Assembly (NCBI GenBank): GCA_022842065.1
Contig: JALHQH010000057.1
Span: 1 to 64,000, forward strand
DNA: 64,000 bases
Direction of reading: 5' to 3'
Origin: Caldilineaceae bacterium
GTDB lineage: Bacteria; Chloroflexota; Anaerolineae; Caldilineales; Caldilineaceae
Below the pieces are notes generated by a model. The model ran no database searches and had not been told where the DNA came from. It was given only the letters and a program-made list of their open reading frames with translations. The position numbers and the translations under genes are program-made. This document shows positions 49,208 through 57,937 of this stretch, piece after piece. Each line of letters begins with the position of its first letter. Position 1 is the first letter of the stretch.

Positions 49208-51478
49208 ATGAACGCTTCTGCATCGAGTGAACTGTACTGTAGTAGCGAGCCGTACCCTAGATGCCCGCAGTCTGGCCTTTGCCCGGCTGGGCTGCGGCGC
49301 ACATTGAATGTTTCTGCAAATGTTGCTGCTGCCGGGGGCGCAATGGCCTTTTTGCCGACACCACCCTATCTCGATTTTGATCTACAACTGACGTCTGACG
49401 GCGCGCATTACCGAGCGCGCGTGCTCACTTCTCCGGCTGGGCAGGCTGATGCGACTTTTGTGGTCGGCCCACTGGCGCAGGCTGTTGTGCCTTTCCTGGA
49501 ACAAGTGACCGCCGCTTCTGTGCCAGCCCTGCGCCCTGAACTGCAAGTTGCCATCAAGCAGATTGGCGGTGCGCTCTTCAACGCCCTCTTCCATGATGAT
49601 CTGCTGGTCTGCCTGGAGCGCAGCCTGGATGAAGCGCGCCGCCAACAGGCAACGTTACGCATTAAATTGCGGCTGGGCGCTGTGCCGGCCCTCTTCGCTC
49701 TGCCCTGGGAATATCTCTACCATGCACGGCGTAATCTCTTTCTGAGCCAGAGTAGCGCTTCTTCGCTCGTCTACTATTTAGAATTACCCGACCCACCCGC
49801 CTCGCTAACGGTCACTTTGCCGCTGCGCATGTTGGTTGTCATTGCCACCCCCAGCGACCTGCCACCATTAGATGTCGAGCGTGAGTGGACCAATCTGCTC
49901 GCTGCGCTGGCCCCCCTGATCGAACGCGGCTTGGTGATTGTCGACCGTCTCCCGGTGGCGACCCTGGCGGCGCTGCAACAGTATCTACGCCGCCAGGCCT
50001 ACCACATCTTTCACTTTATTGGCCACAGTGGCTATGATGAAGTCGCCGAACAGCCGCTGATCGTGCTAGTTGATGAGACTGGCCATGCGGCGCCGCTGAC
50101 CGGCGAAGCGCTGGCGCGCCTATTACACAACGAGCGCACCCTGCGCCTTGCGGTGCTCAACGCTTGTGCCGCCGACCAACCCATCAATGCAACGGTGGAT
50201 AGCTTGCCAATCACCCCGCCCGCGCGCTTCGGCGCGGTGGCAATGACACTGGTGCAACAGGGGACCCCTGCGGTCATCGCCATGCGCCATGCTGTCTCTG
50301 ATGATGCCGCCACGACCTTTGCCCACGAATTCTACGCGGCCCTGGCTGATGGCTATAGTGTCGATGGGGCCGTGACGGAAGGGCGCGTGGCCGTTGCGAC
50401 CCGGCTGGGCAATGGCGAATGGGGCGTGCCCCAGTTGGTGATGCATGCCAGCGACGGTATGCTCTGGCAGATCGCCGCGGCCACTGGTCAGGAGCTGGCC
50501 GATGGGACGGCGATTGGCCAGGATCTGCATGTGTTGGCGCAACTAATGGGGCAGGCAACGGTGCGCGATCTGGTGACGACCTATCGGGCCGACTTTAGCG
50601 CCGCCTGTTTACAAATTGATATTCTGAGCAATTATAAGGCCCTGCACGATCTGCTGCACAAGCTCCAATATCGCTGCTACAATGTCATTGTGCAGGAAGC
50701 GCGCCGCTTTCCCGACGATGAACTGGCCTTGGATAATCTGCTCAACTATGAGGTGACGCTGCAAGATATCGTGGCCGGGCTGCACACGGTGGTCGGACAA
50801 GGTGATTTCCCGGCCAATGATGTGGCCTGGATCGATGATGTGGTCATGGCGCAGCGCACCTTGCGGCAGGCGTTGGACGAAATGCACCCCGAACCCTTGC
50901 GCCGCGTGATCCTGCTCATGCGCCGTACCCTGGCCCTGCAACCCTCGCATCTCAACCACCGGATGAATAGCGCCGCGCGCGCCCTGCGGCTTGACAACAT
51001 TGTTGCCTCCTTACACGCGATCCATGCCGCCCTGCGCCCGCTTGGGGTAGAATCGACCCGTCTGCGCCAATTGGCGAGTGGGATTGACGAATTGCGCACC
51101 TTTAGCGCACAACTGGCGCTGTTAGTGGATGAACATGACCAATGGCAGGAGGTGCAGCGGGTGCTCGGGCGTATTGAAGATATGTTGGTCTATGACCTGA
51201 GCGAGTTGGAGTTCTCCTGGCCGGATCTTAGCCAACAGGTCACCACCCTTTGCAACCGCTACACTGGCGATTGGGTAACGCTCTTTTTGCAGGATAGCGA
51301 GCAGTTGCAGCTTGCACTGGGGGCCCAAAACCCGGTCCGCATTCGCAGCTATTTTCAACGCTACCGCCAGCGGGCCGGCAACCGCTTTTTTCAGCTTGAC
51401 ACCGAACTCAACGAGCTCTGCACCGAGCTACGCCAAGTGGGTGAGTCACTGGCGTCGATCCTGCAATTGCTGGAATGA
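49208..51478 (+). CDS. CHAT-domain (caspase-like) protease with C-terminal helical domain
   Basis: 756 residues from ATG 49208, chosen for GGGAGAA seven bases upstream; an in-frame ATG at 49061 lacks such a site and adds a non-conserved tail. The CHAT domain spans about 155-420: LPWEYLY near 165, IFHFIGHSGY with catalytic His273, LAVLNACAADQP with catalytic Cys320, and QQGTPAVIAMRHAVSDDAA. Both catalytic residues are present, so it is probably active. Residues about 430-756 form an uncharacterised all-helical region. No signal peptide. The nSTAND gene starts 141 bases downstream. Confidence 0.87.
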   Translation: MNASASSELYCSSEPYPRCPQSGLCPAGLRRTLNVSANVAAAGGAMAFLPTPPYLDFDLQLTSDGAHYRARVLTSPAGQADATFVVGPLAQAVVPFLEQVTAASVPALRPELQVAIKQIGGALFNALFHDDLLVCLERSLDEARRQQATLRIKLRLGAVPALFALPWEYLYHARRNLFLSQSSASSLVYYLELPDPPASLTVTLPLRMLVVIATPSDLPPLDVEREWTNLLAALAPLIERGLVIVDRLPVATLAALQQYLRRQAYHIFHFIGHSGYDEVAEQPLIVLVDETGHAAPLTGEALARLLHNERTLRLAVLNACAADQPINATVDSLPITPPARFGAVAMTLVQQGTPAVIAMRHAVSDDAATTFAHEFYAALADGYSVDGAVTEGRVAVATRLGNGEWGVPQLVMHASDGMLWQIAAATGQELADGTAIGQDLHVLAQLMGQATVRDLVTTYRADFSAACLQIDILSNYKALHDLLHKLQYRCYNVIVQEARRFPDDELALDNLLNYEVTLQDIVAGLHTVVGQGDFPANDVAWIDDVVMAQRTLRQALDEMHPEPLRRVILLMRRTLALQPSHLNHRMNSAARALRLDNIVASLHAIHAALRPLGVESTRLRQLASGIDELRTFSAQLALLVDEHDQWQEVQRVLGRIEDMLVYDLSELEFSWPDLSQQVTTLCNRYTGDWVTLFLQDSEQLQLALGAQNPVRIRSYFQRYRQRAGNRFFQLDTELNELCTELRQVGESLASILQLLE

Positions 51479-51500
51479 TAAGGTGGGTGGCCGTTGATCA

Positions 51501-51535
51501 TTAACAATTGTCAATTGTCAATTGACAATTGTTAA
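51501..51535 (+). repeat. Palindrome of AATTGTC heptads upstream of the nSTAND gene
   Basis: A 35-base near-perfect palindrome built from repeated AATTGTC/AATTGAC units; the two halves are inverted copies except at the centre. It lies between the CHAT and nSTAND genes, about 85 bases before the latter. Confidence 0.75.
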
Positions 51536-51619
51536 CGATGGAGTGCCGGGACCGCAATGGTGCGACCAAAATCATGAACGCTGTAAGTCTTGCTATAAAG
51601 TAAAAAGGTAATTCATACC

Positions 51620-54600
51620 ATGAGCAACGAAATGCGTGCCCCTACGACGGCTGCTGGGGCCGGTGATCATGAACCGCCGGACGTGCCACCCGCGCCACCT
51701 GCGGCGGAACCGTCTGAATCCTTCCCTTCCCTGAGCGCGTTGCGGGCCGCGCATAGCAGCTTGCTGGAAGCCCATCGCACCCAGGCGGCGCTGCCTGACT
51801 TCTGGGTAACGGTCGCGCACTTTCTACGGCGTGGCCAGGCGACCGGCGCGCTGCTGGACAACGAAGGGGAACGCGGGGCCGCGCAGAGTCTGCTTGACTA
51901 TTGGACAGCAACTGCCTACAGCGTGGGGCACAAAGTTGCCGATGCACTGTTGCTCGACTTTGATCCTACCCTTGCCCCTGAAATCCCTGATGAGCACTGT
52001 CCCTATGTCGGCTTGGCTGCGTTTCGCGAAGGGCAAGGCGCTTACTTCTTTGGTCGCCGGCAATTGGTTGAAACGCTGATTACTAAAGTGGCCGCCGCAC
52101 GTTTGATTGCGATTGTCGGCCCTTCCGGCAGCGGCAAATCCTCCGTGGTGCTGGCGGGTTTGTTAACGGCTTTAAAGGCCGGCGCAGTGGGGGCAACTGC
52201 GGAAAGTACCGCCAGTGACCAGTGGCGCTACAACGCACGTCTGGTCCCCGGCTCCGATCCCTTAGCCAACTTGGTGCGCTCGATCCAGCCGACCCAGGAC
52301 ATCGACAATTTTGATGTCGCGCTGGCGGCGAAATTTGTCTTTGCCGCTGATAATATGCGGCGTGAAAACAACTATCTGAGTAAACTTGTGACGGAAGGTG
52401 CGCTACAGCCCCTGGTCTTGATCATTGATCAATTTGAAGAACTTTTTACCCTCTGCACCGATGACGGGTTACGGCGCGCCTTTATTGATAATTTACTCGG
52501 ACTAATCCAAGCACCGGGTCTCCGCCACAGGGTGATCCTCACCATGCGTACCGATTTTGAAAGTTATGTCGCCCGTCTGCCCACCTTTCAGCCCTTTTTC
52601 GAAGCGGCAATTGTGCGCGTAACGCCGCTCAACGCCGCGGAATTGCGCGAGGCGATTGAACGACCGGCGGCCATGGTGGGCCTCAAATTTGAGGAAGGGG
52701 TCGTCGATGGTTTGGTCCAGGATCTGCTGGGTGAACCGGCGGCGTTGCCCCTGCTCCAATTTACGCTGCTCAAACTCTGGGAAAATCGTGAGCGCAACCG
52801 CATCACCTGGGATGCATACCACCGGCTCGGTGGTGGTCGACTCGCCCTCGCCCGCAGCGCCGATCAGCTCTATGAAAAGTTGATCCCCGAAGAGCAACTG
52901 ACGGCGCGCCGCATTCTGCTGCGTCTGGTCCGCCCTGGCGAAGGGTTGGAGATTACCAGTAACCGCGTCCGCCGCGCGGTGCTCTACCAAGCTGGTGAGG
53001 CGCGCGACCGCGTTGATCGGGTGCTGCAGCGGCTGCTCGACGCCGATCTGCTGCGGCTCAGCCCCGGTGATAAAGCTGAAGATACACAGGTTGAGGTGGC
53101 ACATGAAGCGTTGGTCCGCAACTGGCCACGTCTGGTTGGCTGGCTGGAGGATGAGCGTGAGCGATTGCGTGAGCGGTTACGGCTGACGGAAGCGGCAGAA
53201 CAGTGGCTCAAAGTGGGGCGCGATCCTGGCGCACTCTTGCGCGGTGCCCTCTTAGCGGATGCCCAACGCCACCCTGATCTGAACGAATTAGAACAGGCGT
53301 TTGTGGCAGCCAGCTTGGCGGCCCGTCAAGCCGCCGTGGCTGAACGCGAAGCGGCACATGAACGTGAATTGACACAAGCTCGCGCTCTGGCAGTTGAGCA
53401 AGCCGAGCGCGCCAATGCCGAACGGGAGTGGGCGGAATATCAGACCCGCGCGGCGGCCAAGTTACGGCGGCGTGCCTGGTCACTGGGCATGATTACGGGA
53501 GTCGCGCTGTTGCTAGCTGCTGTTGCTGTCTGGTTGACGATTGTGGCTAATCAGCAAAATCTGACCGTAAACCAACAACGGGCCGCGGCCGAGACCGCAC
53601 AAGCGGATGCCCTCAACCAAGCGGCCACCGCTGGTGCCGCTAGCACCATTGCGGTACAACAGGCAGCGACAGCCGATGCGGCCAGTGTCCTTGCTTTTCA
53701 AAAAGCCGGCACTGCCATTGCCGCCCAATTTGCCGCTTTAAGTGACGCCAAATTAGCGCGTACTGCCGAAGCAATCGCGGTCGCCGAGCAGACAAAGGCT
53801 GCGCATATTGTCGCCGCCCTCGATTACACCGGGCAACAGTTAACCGATATTCAAGCGATCATTGACAATGCGCTGAGCACCACCACCGCAGCGGGGGATG
53901 AGCCAACCCCAACGCCGCGTATAACACCAACCCCGGTTGCTGCAACGGAGCTGACGAGCACCCGTGCCGTTGCGCCAACGACAACCCTATCACTAGCACC
54001 TGAACTAACGTTGCCGCTCACGATCAGTGCCGCTGTTGCTGATCCCAATAGGGTAGTGCTGACCCAAGTAATCAGCAACACTGGTGTGGTGAGCACGGTG
54101 GTTGCGCCCCTGGCCGACCCCTTACCTGGCATCACCGCGATTGTGCCCGATATTGAGGTGCCGCTCTATGCCGAGCCGCGTGACGACGGGGTGGTGTTGA
54201 CAACCCTGCGCGCCCCGCTGACCCTGCCGATCCTACAGGCTACTTCCTACTGGGTACAGGTGTTGGTGACGCCGGAGACGGCTGCGGACGTGGCACAAAT
54301 TGGCTGGGTGCAGGCTTGGCTACTGACCTACCAGGGTGATGCGGCCATGTTGCCGGCGGAATTACGCTATCTGGTGATCAGCAGTGAAAAAGCGGTCACC
54401 GCGGCCAATGCCGGTCTGCCCTTTACCTATGGGATTGTGATCAGTGTGGACGGGGCTGACGGCTATGCCCTGCGCGATGCGCCAAACCAAGCCGCCAATG
54501 AAGTGAGTTGGAGCCCAGTCGACACACCGGTGACCCTGCTCTTTGCGGCCCAAAGCAAGCCAACGGATTTGGCCAACGGCACCACTGATGGGCTTAACGG

Positions 54601-54691
54601 GCAATGGTACTTTGTCTCAATGGTCGATCCAGGGGGGGCGAACCTGATCTGGCGGGGCTATTTGCCGGCAGCGGTGATTGCACCGCGTTAA
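51620..54691 (+). CDS. Transmembrane nSTAND1 NTPase with C-terminal SH3-like region
   Basis: 1023 residues. A Pro/Ala-rich N-terminus and a helical domain of about 37-115 (LRAAHSSLLEAHRTQAALPD to SLLDYWTATAY) lead into the STAND NTPase: CPYVGLAAFREGQGAYFFGR (127-146), Walker A GPSGSGKS (167-174), Walker B with LVLIIDQFEEL (265-275) and TMRTDF (308-313), then winged-helix-like parts to about 540. Coiled helices precede one membrane segment at about 620-640. After an Ala-rich heptad stretch and a Pro/Thr linker, the C-terminal 180 residues look like two SH3b-type domains, predicted outside the cell. Likely partner of the CHAT protease just upstream. Confidence 0.85.
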   Translation: MSNEMRAPTTAAGAGDHEPPDVPPAPPAAEPSESFPSLSALRAAHSSLLEAHRTQAALPDFWVTVAHFLRRGQATGALLDNEGERGAAQSLLDYWTATAYSVGHKVADALLLDFDPTLAPEIPDEHCPYVGLAAFREGQGAYFFGRRQLVETLITKVAAARLIAIVGPSGSGKSSVVLAGLLTALKAGAVGATAESTASDQWRYNARLVPGSDPLANLVRSIQPTQDIDNFDVALAAKFVFAADNMRRENNYLSKLVTEGALQPLVLIIDQFEELFTLCTDDGLRRAFIDNLLGLIQAPGLRHRVILTMRTDFESYVARLPTFQPFFEAAIVRVTPLNAAELREAIERPAAMVGLKFEEGVVDGLVQDLLGEPAALPLLQFTLLKLWENRERNRITWDAYHRLGGGRLALARSADQLYEKLIPEEQLTARRILLRLVRPGEGLEITSNRVRRAVLYQAGEARDRVDRVLQRLLDADLLRLSPGDKAEDTQVEVAHEALVRNWPRLVGWLEDERERLRERLRLTEAAEQWLKVGRDPGALLRGALLADAQRHPDLNELEQAFVAASLAARQAAVAEREAAHERELTQARALAVEQAERANAEREWAEYQTRAAAKLRRRAWSLGMITGVALLLAAVAVWLTIVANQQNLTVNQQRAAAETAQADALNQAATAGAASTIAVQQAATADAASVLAFQKAGTAIAAQFAALSDAKLARTAEAIAVAEQTKAAHIVAALDYTGQQLTDIQAIIDNALSTTTAAGDEPTPTPRITPTPVAATELTSTRAVAPTTTLSLAPELTLPLTISAAVADPNRVVLTQVISNTGVVSTVVAPLADPLPGITAIVPDIEVPLYAEPRDDGVVLTTLRAPLTLPILQATSYWVQVLVTPETAADVAQIGWVQAWLLTYQGDAAMLPAELRYLVISSEKAVTAANAGLPFTYGIVISVDGADGYALRDAPNQAANEVSWSPVDTPVTLLFAAQSKPTDLANGTTDGLNGQWYFVSMVDPGGANLIWRGYLPAAVIAPR

Positions 54692-54693
54692 AC

Positions 54694-54721
54694 GGAGGGG
54701 CACGATGCATCGTGCCCCTCC
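54694..54721. terminator. Perfect 28-bp palindrome between convergent genes
   Basis: GGAGGGGCACGATG followed by its exact inverse CATCGTGCCCCTCC. It begins two bases after the nSTAND stop and ends ten bases before the stop of the minus-strand DinB-like gene, so it may end both transcripts, although no long T run follows. Confidence 0.65.
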
Positions 54722-54731
54722 ATTGGTAACT

Positions 54732-55211
54732 CTACTTACCAACCACCGCCTTGATGCTCTCCAGGTGGCTGCCAATATGCCCGATCAAGATGTTTTCGAT
54801 GGCCCCTTGCGCGCTGATATCGGTGTTGAACAGGGTGAGGTGGCTAGAGCGATCCAATGCTTCATCACTCAACTCGCTCACGATCGCACTCGCTTTGGCA
54901 CCGCCGCTCTGCAGTGTGTCGATAATCGCCTGTTTGCTCACCGTGGCGTGCTCGGCGGCGTGTTGTGCATTGCCGTGGTGAAACATCTCCATTGTCAATG
55001 GCGGGAGTGGTTGGCCGCTGGCGATCAGTTGTGCCAAGCCGGCCACAGGTTCATGCGAAACGGCGATATGATGGGCCGCCACGCGCACCGGCCACCCTTC
55101 ACCAGTGGTGACGCGATCCAACTCCTCTTCCGAACAGCTTTCAATATAACGAATTAGATCCGCGTTGGCGGCTGTAAAACGTTGGGCTAACTCTTGGGCA
55201 CGTTGACTCAT
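54732..55211 (-). CDS. DinB superfamily protein
   Basis: 159 residues of a four-helix bundle: N-terminal AQELAQRFTAANADLIRYIE, WPVRVAAHHIAVSHEPVAGL with two His, and C-terminal IENILIGHIGSHLESIKAVV with two His. The spaced His residues are the presumed metal ligands of DinB/MDMPI-type transferases that act with low-molecular-weight thiols. AAGGAGAAACC lies upstream of the ATG at 55211. Substrate unknown. Confidence 0.82.
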   Translation of the reverse strand: MSQRAQELAQRFTAANADLIRYIESCSEEELDRVTTGEGWPVRVAAHHIAVSHEPVAGLAQLIASGQPLPPLTMEMFHHGNAQHAAEHATVSKQAIIDTLQSGGAKASAIVSELSDEALDRSSHLTLFNTDISAQGAIENILIGHIGSHLESIKAVVGK

Positions 55212-55283
55212 AATCGGTTTCTCCTTAAAAGAATTATGGAATTACTTGGGAAGCACTTAATACCACAAATTGCGCCAGGTTGG

Positions 55284-56219
55284 TTAGTTGCCGGCCGGTT
55301 GACGTAGTTGCGCCAGTTGACGCTTGAGTTCCTGATAGCCCGGTTGGTCTACGTCTGTCACCTCTTTAATAAAAGACCAGCCCATTTGCATGGCCAGGAG
55401 CTTCTCAATGGTTTCGATTTTGCCTTCGATTTTGCCTTCGATCTTGCCTTCTTGTACCCACTCTTCTGCTAAGGTCATCACAATTTTGTCTCCAATCTGC
55501 TGCTGTTGCACAGCTTCCACAAACTGTTGTACGACTTCACGTTCTTGGGTCGCAACGACGTAATGCACAAATAGATAGATATAATTAACGCCCGCTGTTG
55601 TCGGCAAGCTGGCGAGCAATTGCGCGGCCAGTTGTAATGCCTCTTGGATTGGCTTATGATAGGCCGCTAACATGAGCAATTGCATAATTTGCGCTTTGAG
55701 GTTACCTTTCACCTCGTTGGGACGCAGGCTGGATTGATCGATCAGCACATGCGAAAAGTGTGGAACGAAGGCCCACTCGCGTACCCCCTCCGGTAATAGA
55801 TCGGCAAAGGCTGTAGAATAGGTCCAAGCTGACTGCCCCTGATAAAAGACCAGCGACAAAATGGGTGGTAGCCACTCCTGTTCCGGATGCCATTTGAAAC
55901 TTTCTTCCCAGATGCGCCCTTTGTATTGATAGAGGCGCAGACGCATCCATTTATCCGGGACAGATTGATGCTCAAAGAGCAGGTAGAGCAAAAGTGGCTA
56001 CCCGGTTGCCAACCGTTGAATCTTATAGAGTACGTCCGATTCACTATCACGCAGCGCTTCGTCGACGAAACTTGTCTCGACTAAAGTGAGTGTTGACCAA
56101 TCTAGTTGAGTGCTGACTGTCTCCGGCAGATAGGCCCGCAGTAAACCTTCTGCTTCCTCTTGATCCGCTAAGACGGTGCGGAATAGTTTATCGTGGGGGT
56201 GATGTCTTGACGGCGGCAC
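55284..56219 (-). pseudogene. Rpn/transposase_31-type PD-(D/E)XK nuclease, interrupted by an in-frame amber codon
   Basis: The 5' part reads HHPHDKLFRTVLADQEEAEG and DSESDVLYKIQRLATG, the 3' part PLLLYLLFEHQSVPDKWMRL and onward: the Rpn (recombination-promoting nuclease) family. Between them GGG-TAG-CCA at 56003-55995 is the only break, in the same frame, where the family would have Gln (GQPLLLYLLFEHQ). The C-terminus carries VQEGKIEGKIEGKIETIEK, the usual repeat-like tail. Probable start is GTG 56219; an upstream ATG at 56390 is open. Single point mutation, readthrough, or a split gene with an internal start are all possible. Confidence 0.78.
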
Positions 56220-56461
56220 AAATTTCCGGCTTTCTGCTTGGTTACTGAAAAGTTTACTTCTACTTGGGTAGCCATTATAGCAGATCACGCAAGGCATTTC
56301 AATCATTTTGCCCTTTGTCAGCGATTCTCCATTTGCGCAATCGGTGTTCACTCCTTTCCACTCTCGATCTGGTTTAATCGCCTGTACCAATGGTGCTATA
56401 ATGGTGCGATGATCGTGGCATCACTGGGGATTAACCACGATCCATGTGAAAGAAGAAGCGT

Positions 56462-57796
56462 ATGCAAGAGACTATTTTATTAGGCGAAGCGCGCGAACGC
56501 GCCCTTTCCATTCTCCACCGCTGTGTCACCCCCCACGGCTTTCGCGCTTCGGCGTTGACGGCCGGTTATCCACAAGTCTGGGCCCGCGACAATGGGGTGA
56601 TCTTCCTGGGCGCGGTGGCAACGGGTGACGCCACGTTGCTTGCCACCTGTCGTGCCGGGCTGGAAACGCTGGGCGCGTATCAATCACCGCTGGGGTTGAT
56701 CCCGCTCAATGTCAACCCGGATAGCGGCTATGTCAGCACCGAAAATGCCGGCGCAGCCGATGGTAACCTCTGGTTTATTCTGGGCCATTATCTCTACTAC
56801 CAGCAGACCAAGGATCTGGCCTTTTTGCAAAAACATTGGCCGACCATTGACCGTGCCCTGCTCTGGCTCGACTATCAAGATATGAACGAGTGTGGCCTCT
56901 TGGAGATCCCCGAAGCGGGCGATTGGATGGATCTGCTGGCGGTGCGCTACAACGTGCTCTATGACAATGTGCTCTACTACGCCGCCTTACTTGCCCATGA
57001 AGAACTGGGCAAGGTACTGCCGGTTGATCGCCCCTACCATCGGCCCGCGGTCAACGCCGGCGGGGTCCACGAGCGGATCAACCTGCTGCTCTGGGTCGAC
57101 CGTTGCTGGGTGGCCGAGCACTTTGCCGAGCACCTGGAGCGGCTCAAGACGATCCGCCTGGAGTGGTATATGCTCTATCACAACGTCGGTACCATCTCCA
57201 GCCGCCCCTTTTACTTGCCCTGGGTTGCCTTTCGCGAATATGGCGACTGGTGTGATAGCCTGGGCAATCTGTTGGCGATCCTCACGGGCGTGGCCGACTT
57301 TCACCGCAGCGAACACATTGTGCGCTACATGCGCCAGGTCGGTATGGCCGAACCCTACCCAACCAAAGCGATCTACCCGCCGATCTACCCCGGCGAAGCG
57401 AACTGGCGCGACTACTACCGCAGCCGCAACCTGAATATCCCCCACCAATATCACAACGGCGGCATCTGGCCAATGATTGGCGGTTTCCATGTCGCGGCGC
57501 TGGTGGCCCACGGTTGGCAGAAAGAAGCGGAGAAGATGTTGCTCAGCCTGGCCAACGCCAACTTCCAAGGGGTCGCCGTCGATTGGGAATTTAACGAGTG
57601 GATGCATGGCCGCAGCGGCCATCCCATGGGTTTTGCCGAGCAGGCCTGGTCGGCCAGCATGTATCTCTATGCTCACAATGCGGTGACTACCGGCCAACTC
57701 CCGCTCTTTGGCGACATCGTCGCCGCCAAACCGGCCGCGGCCAAGGCTAGCGAGAACAACGAGTTTTCCGTCCATGCCGGCGGCGGGCCGGTGTGA
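56462..57796 (+). CDS. (Alpha/alpha)6-barrel glycoside hydrolase, GH100/amylo-glucosidase-like
   Basis: 444 residues. Sugar-hydrolase features of the six-hairpin fold: GYPQVWARDNGVIFLGAVAT near the start, ENAGAADGNLWFILGHYLYY, EAGDWMDLL (a likely acid Asp), YHNGGIWPMIGGFHVAALVA and DWEFNEWMHGRSGHPMGFAE (a likely base Glu) plus QAWSASMYLYA. Resembles neutral invertase or glycogen-debranching glucosidase domains. No signal peptide, so cytoplasmic. It sits upstream of a carbohydrate ABC transporter and a WYL regulator, which fits sugar catabolism. Confidence 0.72.
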   Translation: MQETILLGEARERALSILHRCVTPHGFRASALTAGYPQVWARDNGVIFLGAVATGDATLLATCRAGLETLGAYQSPLGLIPLNVNPDSGYVSTENAGAADGNLWFILGHYLYYQQTKDLAFLQKHWPTIDRALLWLDYQDMNECGLLEIPEAGDWMDLLAVRYNVLYDNVLYYAALLAHEELGKVLPVDRPYHRPAVNAGGVHERINLLLWVDRCWVAEHFAEHLERLKTIRLEWYMLYHNVGTISSRPFYLPWVAFREYGDWCDSLGNLLAILTGVADFHRSEHIVRYMRQVGMAEPYPTKAIYPPIYPGEANWRDYYRSRNLNIPHQYHNGGIWPMIGGFHVAALVAHGWQKEAEKMLLSLANANFQGVAVDWEFNEWMHGRSGHPMGFAEQAWSASMYLYAHNAVTTGQLPLFGDIVAAKPAAAKASENNEFSVHAGGGPV

Positions 57797-57811
57797 GGGG
57801 GAAGGTAGAAC

Positions 57812-57937
57812 GGTAAACTGGTAAATCAGTAAATCGGTAAATCGGTAGATAGGTCCATACTTACTGATCTACCGATCTACCGATCTACCGATCTACCGAT
57901 CTACCGATCTACCGATCTACCGATCTACCGATCTACC
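57812..57937 (+). repeat. 8-bp tandem repeats, inverted arms, abutting a start codon
   Basis: GATCTACC is repeated nine times without error (57866-57937) and the ninth copy ends immediately before the ATG of the WYL regulator gene. The left part (57812-57857) is a degenerate array of GGTAAATC/GGTAGATA units, nearly the inverted complement of GATCTACC, so the whole can fold as a long imperfect hairpin. Confidence 0.9.

Noticed and set aside
57866..57937. Possible CRISPR array
   Set aside because: 8-bp units without spacers; tandem repeat.
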